Positions 7,061-15,037 of a DNA stretch of 49,553 nt are shown here, in pieces. The notes below the pieces were generated by a model. That model was not told the DNA's origin. It saw only the letters and a program-made list of their open reading frames with translations, and did no database searches. Numbering within the stretch: the first letter of the stretch is position 1; every line of letters starts with the position of its first letter. Source of the DNA: Prevotella sp. P2-180 (lineage in GTDB: Bacteria; Bacteroidota; Bacteroidia; Bacteroidales; Bacteroidaceae); NCBI RefSeq assembly GCF_002251435.1, contig NZ_NPJI01000018.1:1-49553 (forward strand), given 5' to 3'. The translations under genes and the position numbers were made by a program.

Positions 7061-8713
7061 ATGACAGACACAAAATTTCATAAAATCATAATCTCAGGAG
7101 GCGAAGGACAACTACCTTCGCCTCCTGAACATTTTAACAACCCTTTCGACTACAATCCCCATCCCCTTTGCCTGATTGCAGCCGAACAGACTGCCTCATT
7201 CATCAATAACAACAATGAATGGAACACCACGCTGTCAAAAGGGAAGATGCTCGGAGTGCTGGTAGTGGAACACCAAGGACAGACAGGATTCCTCGCGGCT
7301 TACTCCGGACAAGTGGACATCGCCGACACGACAGGTTTTTTCGTGCCTCCCGTGTTCGACTATCTCCAGCCCGACGGTCATTTCAAGCGCCACGAGGCAG
7401 AGATAAGCCTTATCAACAAAAAGATATCCGAACTTGAGAGCAATCCCAAACGCCTGCAGCTGTTCAGGGATATACAAAAAGCCCAAGGCGACGCCCTTCA
7501 CGAAATAGACGCTTATCGACAGGTGATGTACAAGTCGAAGGCCACACGCAATTTCCTCAGACAGCAAAATCCGAGCGAAGAAGAACTGCTGCGACTTGAA
7601 CACGAAAGCCAGCACGAGAAGGCCACCTTTGTACGCATAAAACAAAAATGGAAAAAAATCCAGGCTGAACTCGATGCCCAAATGGCAGATAATGACTTAG
7701 AGATAGAAAACCTTAAGCACGAGCGCCAACAACGGTCAGAAGAACTTCAGACATGGCTCTTCCGCCACTTTATTATAAGAAACTGTCGAGGCGAGGAACG
7801 CGACTTGATGGACATCTTCAAATATTCTCCCACAGGCATGCCTCCCTCGGGTTCAGGCGAATGCTGCGCTCCCAAGCTCTTGCAGTATGCCTTCACCCAC
7901 GACATGAAGCCGCTCTGTATGGCAGAGTTCTGGTGGGGCGAATCACCCAAGAATATCATCCGCCGCCATTTCGACTTTTATCCCTCGTGCCGCGGCAAAT
8001 GTTTCCCCATACTCTCTTTCATGCTCGACGGCATGATGCTGGAAAACACTAATGTCAGATACCGCAAAGTGAAAGACATTGAGATTATTTACGAAGATGA
8101 GAGCCTATTAGTAGTGCTTAAGCCGGCAGGATTGTTGTCTGTACCAGGGAAAAACGACAGACTATCATTGTTCAGCTTGCTTCTCGAACGTGGATACACT
8201 CCGAAGGTCGTACATCGTCTTGACATGGACACCTCCGGCCTCCTTGTCGTGCCTCTCACTGTAGAAGCCCACCACAACCTTCAGCGTCAGTTTTTCAACC
8301 GTACGGTCAAGAAGCGCTATGTGGCGATTGTGGAGCCAATGATAGGCATTACACTCGAAGAGGGCGACCACGGCACGATCGACCTCCCGTTGTGTCCCGA
8401 TCCTTTCGACCGTCCCCATCAGATGATAGACTACGAGTACGGCAAGCGCGCCATCACCGAGTGGCGTGTTGTCAGTCCTCAGCCTTCTTATCTTGGCAGC
8501 GGCGAAGTGATGCTTTCTCTCGTGCCTCACACAGGCCGCACCCACCAGCTTCGTGTCCATTGCGCCTCCAGCGAAGGTCTCGCCTCTCCCATCAAGGGCG
8601 ACCCTCTCTATGGTCATCGTGCCGAGCGCATGTATCTCCACGCCGAGTATCTGGAGTTCTCCCATCCAGTCACCGGCAAGCGAATGCGTTTCACCAGTCC
8701 TCCCGGGTTTTAG
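7061..8713 (+). CDS. RluA-family RNA pseudouridine synthase with long N-terminal extension
   Basis: A 550-residue protein. Its C-terminal third is a RluA-type pseudouridine synthase with the motif HRLDMDTSG at residues 385-393, the catalytic aspartate being Asp388, followed by a TGRTHQLRVH motif. The first 330 or so residues form a family-specific extension: a charged, probably coiled-coil stretch (about 100-235) and a cysteine-containing segment (GECCAPKLLQYAF ... PSCRGKCFP). Similar long RluA-like proteins are known in Vibrio and Bacteroidetes. It isomerises uridines in rRNA or tRNA; the target site is unknown. A perfect hairpin lies within its first codons (7094-7128). Confidence 0.9.
   Translation: MTDTKFHKIIISGGEGQLPSPPEHFNNPFDYNPHPLCLIAAEQTASFINNNNEWNTTLSKGKMLGVLVVEHQGQTGFLAAYSGQVDIADTTGFFVPPVFDYLQPDGHFKRHEAEISLINKKISELESNPKRLQLFRDIQKAQGDALHEIDAYRQVMYKSKATRNFLRQQNPSEEELLRLEHESQHEKATFVRIKQKWKKIQAELDAQMADNDLEIENLKHERQQRSEELQTWLFRHFIIRNCRGEERDLMDIFKYSPTGMPPSGSGECCAPKLLQYAFTHDMKPLCMAEFWWGESPKNIIRRHFDFYPSCRGKCFPILSFMLDGMMLENTNVRYRKVKDIEIIYEDESLLVVLKPAGLLSVPGKNDRLSLFSLLLERGYTPKVVHRLDMDTSGLLVVPLTVEAHHNLQRQFFNRTVKKRYVAIVEPMIGITLEEGDHGTIDLPLCPDPFDRPHQMIDYEYGKRAITEWRVVSPQPSYLGSGEVMLSLVPHTGRTHQLRVHCASSEGLASPIKGDPLYGHRAERMYLHAEYLEFSHPVTGKRMRFTSPPGF
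7094..7128 (+). promoter_or_regulatory. Perfect 14-bp hairpin inside the start of the pseudouridine synthase gene
   Basis: TCAGGAGGCGAAGG (7094-7107) pairs perfectly with CCTTCGCCTCCTGA (7115-7128) around a 7-nt loop and is followed by ACATTTTAAC. It lies within codons 12-23. The strength and the trailing T run resemble an intrinsic terminator, so it could attenuate read-through from the CoA transferase gene or slow early translation. Confidence 0.55.
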
Positions 8714-8714
8714 C

Positions 8715-8931
8715 TAACTCAACTTTCGTAGGAAAGGGAAGTTAAAGAAGAAGTTTCCTTGAGCGAAGCGAAAAAAGGAAGTTAAAGAAGTTAAGGAAGT
8801 TAAAGAAGTTAAGGACGTATGTCAAAGCCCAGAGAACTCCCGAAAGGAAGCGAAAAGACTATTGTCTTTAACTTCCTTAACTTCCTTAACTTCCTTAACT
8901 TCTTTAAATACTATAAAAAGGGTGGGAAACC
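8715..8931. repeat. Composite intergenic repeat with period-9 inverted arrays
   Basis: Between two convergent genes lie: a leader module (8715-8736), a 26-nt module A (8751-8776, core TTCCTTGAGCGAAGCG), an array of GAAGTTAAA/GAAGTTAAG 9-mers (8777-8816), a 28-nt module B (8841-8868, containing AAAGAC-TATT-GTCTTT), and the opposite-strand array TTAACTTCC (8865-8909). The two arrays can pair as a long imperfect stem of about 40 bp and may serve as a bidirectional terminator. Modules A and B recur exactly at 48727-48779, B being inverted there. Confidence 0.7.
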
Positions 8932-10512
8932 TCAATTCGTTATTTCCTCAATACCTTTTTTCACGATTTCGCTTTCCTCGTTGATTATGGCGAAATATTC
9001 GCTCATGTCCCACAGGTCTCGGGCAACGAGGGCTTTTAGCTGTAGTTTTAGTCGAGGCATCGACTTTTCAAGCTCTTCATCGTCCTTTGGCTTTAGATTT
9101 TGCTTTGCGGCATCGGCCACCATGCGGTCTATCTCCTCCTGCGGGAACTCGTAGTTCTGCTTGAAGTCGTTGAAGTCAGAGAAACGCTTCTGCAGTGCCT
9201 TGCGATTAGCGTCGACATAACGAAGGTTGGTGTTGATGATGAAGCTACGGGCTGACAGCTGACGGTGGAAGTTAGTATATGTCGTAGTGTCAAGTGGCAC
9301 GAAATGGTCGGGCATGATGCCTCCTCCGCCATACACTGTGCGATGCTTTCGCAAGGTGTAGCACTTCAGCGAGTCGGCAAAATGTATGCTGTCGGCATTG
9401 GTAAGCTCACCGTGTTTCAGTCTATTGAGAACGTCCATGGCATAGTCTTCGGCCTTTCCTTTCTCGTATGGCTTTTGTATGCAACGTCCTGAAGGGGTGT
9501 AGTAGTGGGCTATGGTGAGACGTATCATCGAACCGTCGGGCAGGTCGATGGGTCGTTGCACGAGTCCCTTTCCGAAGGTTCGTCGTCCTACCACCACTCC
9601 GCGGTCTTGGTCTTGCACTGCACCAGTGACGATTTCCGCAGCCGATGCTGTGTATTCATCCACGAGCACAACGATTTTTCCATCCTGAAGTATTCCGTTG
9701 CCCTTTGCCCTGTATTCCATTCGTGGCACTCTCCGTCCTGTTGTGTAAACGATGAGGTCGTTTTTTGGCAGCAGTTCGTTTGCGATGTCCACTGCCGCCT
9801 GTAGATATCCTCCACCGTTTCCCTCGAGGTCGAGTATAAGGTCGCGCATGCCCTGTTTCTCGAGTTTCATCAGGCTTTCCACAAATTCACGGTGTGTGGT
9901 TGCTCCAAAGTTTCCGATACGAATATATCCCACGTTGGGACGAATCATATAAGTGGCGTCGATGGAGTTTACAGGAATTTTGTCGCGTGTGACCTTAAAG
10001 GCGAGAGTATCGCTGATGCCTCTTCTCACCACACCGAGCATAACCTTTGTTCCCTTAGGTCCTCTCAGTCTCCTCATGATTTCCTCCTTAGGCATTTTCA
10101 CGCCGGCAATGGCGGTATCGTTGACACTGACAATTCTGTCGCCGGCCACGATGCCGACTTTTTCTGAAGGACCTCCAGTGACAGGCTGGATAACGAGAAG
10201 AGTGTCGTCTATCATGTTAAACTGCACACCGATGCCTTCGAAATTACCAGCCAGTGGTTCGTTCATGGCTTTCACTTCTTTCGGTGTGGAATAGGAGGAG
10301 TGAGGGTCGAGTTTTTCGAGCATTCCTCTTATTCCGTCTTCCACGAGTTTTTTTTCGTCGACGCTGTCGACATACAAGCTTTTGATAGCCATTTCTGCAA
10401 TCTGCAGTTTTCTCAACTGGCTGTCATCGCCAAAATTTAATCTCATCTGTGCCATTGCCGAGATGGAAGTCATCATCATCATGGCCAAACAAAAAGTTTT
10501 TATCTTATTCAT
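8932..10512 (-). CDS. S41-family C-terminal processing protease with PDZ domain
   Basis: A 526-residue periplasmic peptidase. Residues 1-21 are a Sec signal (NKIKTFCLAMMMMTSISAMA). A PDZ domain spans about 85-165. The catalytic domain holds Ser290 in DEYTASAAEIV and Lys315 in GRRTFGKGL, the Ser/Lys dyad of CtpA/Prc proteases with the usual 25-residue spacing. The C-terminal 100 residues are helical and charged. It is likely to trim or degrade envelope proteins. It follows the topoisomerase gene by 42 nt on the same strand and is probably the last gene of that unit. Confidence 0.92.
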   Translation of the reverse strand: MNKIKTFCLAMMMMTSISAMAQMRLNFGDDSQLRKLQIAEMAIKSLYVDSVDEKKLVEDGIRGMLEKLDPHSSYSTPKEVKAMNEPLAGNFEGIGVQFNMIDDTLLVIQPVTGGPSEKVGIVAGDRIVSVNDTAIAGVKMPKEEIMRRLRGPKGTKVMLGVVRRGISDTLAFKVTRDKIPVNSIDATYMIRPNVGYIRIGNFGATTHREFVESLMKLEKQGMRDLILDLEGNGGGYLQAAVDIANELLPKNDLIVYTTGRRVPRMEYRAKGNGILQDGKIVVLVDEYTASAAEIVTGAVQDQDRGVVVGRRTFGKGLVQRPIDLPDGSMIRLTIAHYYTPSGRCIQKPYEKGKAEDYAMDVLNRLKHGELTNADSIHFADSLKCYTLRKHRTVYGGGGIMPDHFVPLDTTTYTNFHRQLSARSFIINTNLRYVDANRKALQKRFSDFNDFKQNYEFPQEEIDRMVADAAKQNLKPKDDEELEKSMPRLKLQLKALVARDLWDMSEYFAIINEESEIVKKGIEEITN

Positions 10513-10530
10513 ATTTAATTATTTACATAA

Positions 10531-10560
10531 TTTAAGTTTCGCAAGAAAGGGAAGTTAACT
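10531..10560. repeat. Partial copy of the composite intergenic repeat
   Basis: TTTAAGTTTCGCAAGAAAGG plus GAAGTTAACT resembles the leader module at 8719-8743. It fills the gap between the protease and topoisomerase genes, and its TTAACT supplies the TAA stop of the topoisomerase gene. Confidence 0.5.
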
Positions 10561-12516
10561 CCCCATCTCCTCCGGCATATCCTCCTCAATCACCAGATTG
10601 TCGATGATGAAGTTTTGGCGTTCCATGGTGTTCTTTCCCATGTAGTATTCCAGGAGTTTCTGCACTTGGTCAGTTTTGTGAAGCGTGACTTGTTCGAGAC
10701 GCATGTCCGGACCAATGAAGTTTACGAACTCTTCAGGAGATATTTCTCCAAGACCTTTAAATCTGGTTATCTCCGGTTCTGGTCCGAGCTGCTCTATTGC
10801 CTTCAGTCTTTCCTCTTCGCTATAGCAATATCGTGTTACGAAGTCGCTTTTTTTCTTGTCCTTGACCTGTGCCTCAGCCACTACGTTCTTGTTTTTTATT
10901 TTTGTCTTCTTGTTTCTTACTCTGAACAATGGTGTCTGCAACACATAAACGTGTCCTTTCTTTATAAGTTCCGGGAAGAACTGCAGGAAGAATGTGATGA
11001 TGAGCAGTCTGATGTGCATTCCGTCTACATCGGCATCCGTTGCCACAATCACCTTGTTGTATCTCAGGGTGTCGAGTCCGTCCTCAATGTCGAGTGCAGC
11101 CTGAAGCAGGTTGAACTCCTCGTTTTCATACACCACCTTTTTTGTCAATCCGAAGGAGTTGAGTGGTTTTCCGCGCAATGAGAACACAGCCTGAGTGTTT
11201 ACGTCTCGGCTTTTTGTGATGCTTCCGCTTGCCGAGTCTCCCTCGGTTATGAAAATGGAGCTTTCCTCCTTGCGTTCGTTTTTTGCGTCGCTATAGTGTA
11301 TGCGGCAGTCGCGTAGCTTTCGGTTGTGCAGGTTAGCCTTCTTTGCCCGTTCCCGAGCCAGTTTTGTGACTCCAGCCATTGCCTTACGTTCCTTTTCGCT
11401 TTCCTGTATCTTCTGCAGCATTACGTCAGCCACTTCCTGATTTTTGTGTAGGAAGTTGTCGACTTCGGTTTTTATGAAGTCACCCACATATTTGTTTATG
11501 CTCACACCACCTCCAGGAGTCATGGTGAGAGATCCCAGTTTTATTTTTGTCTGACTTTCGAACATCGGTTCCTCCACGTTGATTGCTATTGCCGCAACGA
11601 GTCCGTTTCTGATGTCTGTATATTCGAAGTTTTTACTGAAGAATTCCTTTATTGTCTTTGCGATATGCTCTTTAAATGCGCTTTGGTGAGTGCCTCCCTG
11701 TGTGGTGTGTTGTCCATTGACAAACGAGTGGTATTCCTCTCCATACTGGTTTGCGTGGGTGAATGCGATCTCGATATCCTCTCCTTTTAAATGGATGATG
11801 GGATAAAGTCCGTCGCCCGTCATGGTGTCGTTGAGCAAGTCTTTGAGTCCGTTTCGGCTTAGTATTCTCCTTCCGTTATACATTATGGCAAGCCCCGTGT
11901 TAAGGTAAGTGTAGTTGCGGAGCATTGTCTCAATGATATCGTCGTGGAACTGGTAGTTGATAAACAAGGAGTTGTCAGGTTCGAAGAAGATGTAAGTTCC
12001 GTTTTCGTCGTCTGTAGGTTCAGTGTTGTCAGATGTGATGATACCTTTTTCGAAAGTAGCCGTTCTTACCATGCCGTCTCTATACGATCTCACCTCAAAT
12101 CTTGAGCTGAGAGCGTTCACAGCCTTCACGCCCACACCGTTTAGTCCCACGCTTTTTTTGAAAGCCTTTGAGTCATACTTTCCACCAGTGTTGAGCACGC
12201 TTACAGCCTCAATCATCTTTCCCTGCGGTATTCCTCGTCCGTAGTCTCTCACCGAGACTCTCAATTGTTCGTCAACATTAATTTCTATTCGGTCGCCTGC
12301 GTGCATTTTAAATTCGTCGATAGAGTTGTCTATCACTTCTTTTAGGAGCACGTAGATACCGTCTTCAGGCAGCTGTCCGTCGCCTAATCGTCCGATGTAC
12401 ATACCAGGTCTTGTACGCACATGCTCCATGTCTGACAGGTGTCTGATGTTGTCGTCGGTATATTCTACCGTAGACTGTTGTTGGTTATGAAGTAATTCGT
12501 CGTCCATAAATTTCAA
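10555..12516 (-). CDS. parE: DNA topoisomerase IV subunit B
   Basis: A 653-residue type IIA topoisomerase ATPase subunit. The GHKL ATPase domain is at the N-terminus ([33 protein letters not shown]), then a transducer domain, then the TOPRIM domain with [10 protein letters not shown] (catalytic Glu425) and [14 protein letters not shown]. The start [20 protein letters not shown] resembles Bacteroidetes ParE rather than GyrB (which typically has VRKRPAMYIGD). It would pair with ParC to unlink daughter chromosomes; parC is not in this window. A second ATG three codons in (12507) is also possible. It lies 27 nt after the GNAT gene. Confidence 0.9.
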   Translation of the reverse strand: MKFMDDELLHNQQQSTVEYTDDNIRHLSDMEHVRTRPGMYIGRLGDGQLPEDGIYVLLKEVIDNSIDEFKMHAGDRIEINVDEQLRVSVRDYGRGIPQGKMIEAVSVLNTGGKYDSKAFKKSVGLNGVGVKAVNALSSRFEVRSYRDGMVRTATFEKGIITSDNTEPTDDENGTYIFFEPDNSLFINYQFHDDIIETMLRNYTYLNTGLAIMYNGRRILSRNGLKDLLNDTMTGDGLYPIIHLKGEDIEIAFTHANQYGEEYHSFVNGQHTTQGGTHQSAFKEHIAKTIKEFFSKNFEYTDIRNGLVAAIAINVEEPMFESQTKIKLGSLTMTPGGGVSINKYVGDFIKTEVDNFLHKNQEVADVMLQKIQESEKERKAMAGVTKLARERAKKANLHNRKLRDCRIHYSDAKNERKEESSIFITEGDSASGSITKSRDVNTQAVFSLRGKPLNSFGLTKKVVYENEEFNLLQAALDIEDGLDTLRYNKVIVATDADVDGMHIRLLIITFFLQFFPELIKKGHVYVLQTPLFRVRNKKTKIKNKNVVAEAQVKDKKKSDFVTRYCYSEEERLKAIEQLGPEPEITRFKGLGEISPEEFVNFIGPDMRLEQVTLHKTDQVQKLLEYYMGKNTMERQNFIIDNLVIEEDMPEEMGS

Positions 12517-12543
12517 ATAAAAAAACCGCTCCTCTCACCTCAC

Positions 12544-13695
12544 TTAAAAAATCTTCTTCACATAACATCTGCGTCGCTTGTGGTTTTCAGGTTTCAGTGG
12601 TCCCCACTGGCTCTGCACGTTTTCGTTGGTTTCCATCTCCACTTGGCTTTCTCCCCACTTGTATCCATATTTTTGGTACCAAGGAATGAGGTCTGCAAAC
12701 ATCAGTGCGTTTGCGCCTTTAGCCCTGTATTCTGGCAGCACTCCCATGAGCAGCAAGTCCACGCCCTCAGTCTTTTGGAATTTCAGTGCTCTGATCACAT
12801 GCCACCATCCGAAAGGGAATAGACGTCCGTTTCGGCATTTTTGGAATGCCCTTGAAAGTGAAGGAATTGTGATTCCGACTCCCACCACCTTTTTGTCTTC
12901 GGTGTTCCAGTCTTCTACGAGTGTGATAAGGTTGAGGTCAGCCATCGGGAGATACATTTTCACATAGTGGTCTATCTGTTTCTGCGATAGTTCAGAATAT
13001 CCGTAGAGGTCTTTGAAAGTATCGTTGATGATAGAGAAGATTCTCTGTCCGTATCCTTCCTTAAACACTTCCCTTCGTGTGAGTTTTTTTACATGAAGGT
13101 TGTATCTTTTCTCAATCATCTGTGCGATTTTGGTATATTTCTCAGGAATCTCCTTTGGCACATACATTTTAAACTCGACATAGTCGTTGTCCTTTTCCCA
13201 TCCATCCATCTGTTCCATGTGTTTTGGATAGTAGTCGTAGTTGTATATCGTGGCCTGTGTTCCGAGCTGGTCGAATCCCCATGTGAGCATTCCTTCAGGG
13301 TCCATATCTGTAAAACCGAGCGGTCCTACAATTTCCTTCATTCCCTGTTGTCTTCCCCAATCCTCAACAGCCTTTAGGAGCGCCTTTGACACATTGGTGT
13401 CGTCGATGAAATCTATCCATCCGAACCTTACTCTGCTTTGGTTCCATCGTTTGTTAGCTTTTTCGTTGATGATGGCAGCCACTCGTCCCGCCACCTTTCC
13501 GTCCTTGTATGCAAGGAAATATTGCGCCTTGCAGAAGTCGAAAGCGGGGTTTTTATCTTTCGACAGAGTGTTTATTTCGTCGCTATGCAGGTTTGGAACG
13601 TCATATTCGTTTCCACGATAGAGGTCGTAGTGGAACTGGATGAATTTCTCCAATTCTTTTTTGTCATTAACTTTTACAATTTTTATTTCTGACAT
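12544..13695 (-). CDS. GNAT-family N-acetyltransferase-like protein
   Basis: A 383-residue protein with the fold pattern of a GNAT acetyltransferase in its C-terminal half (LLLMGVLPEYRAKGANALMF resembles the acetyl-CoA binding R/Q-x-x-G/A loop). A first, degenerate unit lies near residues 1-150 (KEIVGPLGFTDMDPEGML). Such two-part proteins are common in Bacteroidetes and lack an assigned substrate. The frame opens at 13731, but the perfect promoter at 13729-13759 overlaps that ATG, so MSEIKIVKV at 13695 is the better start. Topoisomerase IV and S41 protease genes follow closely, suggesting one operon. Confidence 0.8.
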   Translation of the reverse strand: MSEIKIVKVNDKKELEKFIQFHYDLYRGNEYDVPNLHSDEINTLSKDKNPAFDFCKAQYFLAYKDGKVAGRVAAIINEKANKRWNQSRVRFGWIDFIDDTNVSKALLKAVEDWGRQQGMKEIVGPLGFTDMDPEGMLTWGFDQLGTQATIYNYDYYPKHMEQMDGWEKDNDYVEFKMYVPKEIPEKYTKIAQMIEKRYNLHVKKLTRREVFKEGYGQRIFSIINDTFKDLYGYSELSQKQIDHYVKMYLPMADLNLITLVEDWNTEDKKVVGVGITIPSLSRAFQKCRNGRLFPFGWWHVIRALKFQKTEGVDLLLMGVLPEYRAKGANALMFADLIPWYQKYGYKWGESQVEMETNENVQSQWGPLKPENHKRRRCYVKKIF

Positions 13696-13728
13696 GATTG
13701 GCAGTATTTTCAATGTTATAATTGCGTG

Positions 13729-13759
13729 CAAAGATAGCGAAAAAAGCTATGATAACAAA
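13729..13759 (-). promoter_or_regulatory. Consensus promoter of the GNAT-parE-protease unit
   Basis: On the minus strand TTTG (13756-13759) and TATCTTTG (13729-13736) are separated by exactly 19 nt. Transcription should start near 13724, about 30 nt before the ATG at 13695, which excludes the ATG at 13731. Confidence 0.8.
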
Positions 13760-13783
13760 ATAATTGAATGTTTTTTTATGTTT

Positions 13784-15037
13784 TCACGTCTTTTTCAACA
13801 CTTTCTTGCATATTATGAGTCTATGCTGGTTGTCTTCAAAGGTAGTGGCAAATATGTAGACATCTCCGCCGTCCTTTAGTTTTAGTTTTTTGCGCAGTTC
13901 AGCGGTGGTGAGAGGGAAGTTGCGTACTGTAATGTTTGCACTCTTGATATCCGCCAGTGCATCCTTCATTTCACGCTTGTTCATCGTTGTTATCCTTACG
14001 ATATGAAAACTCCTTCCCGGAAAGTCTTTCACCTCATGGTCTGACACAAACAGATGGCTGTTTGCCGACACTTGGCAAACTCCAAACCTCTCTGCTATCA
14101 TGTCGAAACATCCTATTTTCATCAGCGAGGAGTTGGGCTCGTAGAGGAAAGAGGGATTTTGGAGGGTGGAGAATACCGAATAGTCTAATATGTTTCTACG
14201 GCTCTCGGTATTGTCTTTAACTTCTTTAACTTCCTTAACTTCTTTAACTTCCCCATCATTACCCCTTATATCCACACACACGATTTCTATCGCCTCCGCT
14301 TTTTCGGGTGTCATTACCAAGAGGAGTTCTTTGCACTCGTTGTTCACCGACACTGCATGCACCTCGCTCACGTTCTCCTCTCCAAGGTCGCTTACGGCTT
14401 TTCTCCAGTCGAGCATGGGCGAGAGTTTTATCATGACCTTGCTGGCCTTTTCCAACAAAAGGGATTTTAGGGTCACGACATTGGGAGTGCAGTCGGCAAT
14501 GGCAAATGTGCGGGCGCCATGGGCATCGCGACGTGCCGGATCGAGATAAATAAGGTCTACACGAGGCATTGTCTTTAGCCACGACTCCGCTTCGTCACAC
14601 ACCACTTCAGCCTGTGTGAGTCCCAACAATTTGAAGTTATGTGTAGCTATGTCACAAAGCCTTTGCTGGCGCTCCACGTATATAGCCTTGCCAAATCGGC
14701 TTGCGAGGAAAGAGAAGTCTACACCGAAGCCTCCTGTCAAGTCGGCAAAAGATGAAATGCCGCCATCTTGACATACAAAACGCTCTAAAAGGCTTTGCTT
14801 GTAAAGGGCTGTGGCTTCGCTGGAACACTGCTCCATGGAGAGATGTGGCGGGAAGATGATGCCTTCGATGGCATGCCACGAAGGCAGTTTCTTGCGTGCC
14901 GACTGTCGCCCCGCAATCTGGTCGAGGGCAAACGGGAGGTCGATGTCCGGCTTCCCGTGTGCCGCCAGTGCCAATGTCCTTATGTTGTCGTTGGCATGTC
15001 GTGATATGAATAGTCTTGTAGCCTCGTTTGTTATCAT
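13784..15037 (-). CDS. SAM-dependent methyltransferase with THUMP-like domain
   Basis: A 417-residue class I methyltransferase. The SAM-binding motif FADLTGGFGVDFSFLA is near residue 97 and the catalytic-type motif DLIYLDPARRD near 165. The C-terminal third matches the THUMP-like domain that follows in this Bacteroidetes family. RNA or protein methylation is likely, but the target is unknown. The ATG overlaps the stop of the DUF3943 gene (ATGA, 15034-15037), indicating translational coupling. Residues 263-274 are an in-frame EVK x4 repeat encoded by a period-9 array like that found between genes. Confidence 0.85.
   Translation of the reverse strand: MITNEATRLFISRHANDNIRTLALAAHGKPDIDLPFALDQIAGRQSARKKLPSWHAIEGIIFPPHLSMEQCSSEATALYKQSLLERFVCQDGGISSFADLTGGFGVDFSFLASRFGKAIYVERQQRLCDIATHNFKLLGLTQAEVVCDEAESWLKTMPRVDLIYLDPARRDAHGARTFAIADCTPNVVTLKSLLLEKASKVMIKLSPMLDWRKAVSDLGEENVSEVHAVSVNNECKELLLVMTPEKAEAIEIVCVDIRGNDGEVKEVKEVKEVKDNTESRRNILDYSVFSTLQNPSFLYEPNSSLMKIGCFDMIAERFGVCQVSANSHLFVSDHEVKDFPGRSFHIVRITTMNKREMKDALADIKSANITVRNFPLTTAELRKKLKLKDGGDVYIFATTFEDNQHRLIICKKVLKKT
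14208..14252. repeat. Period-9 array inside a coding sequence
   Basis: TATTGTCTTTAACTT followed by further TTTAACTTC/CTTAACTTC units lies in frame in the methyltransferase gene and codes for EVKEVKEVKEVK on the minus strand. The same 15-nt TATTGTCTTTAACTT begins the right arm of the intergenic repeat at 8860-8874, so the two arrays share more than composition. Confidence 0.65.
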
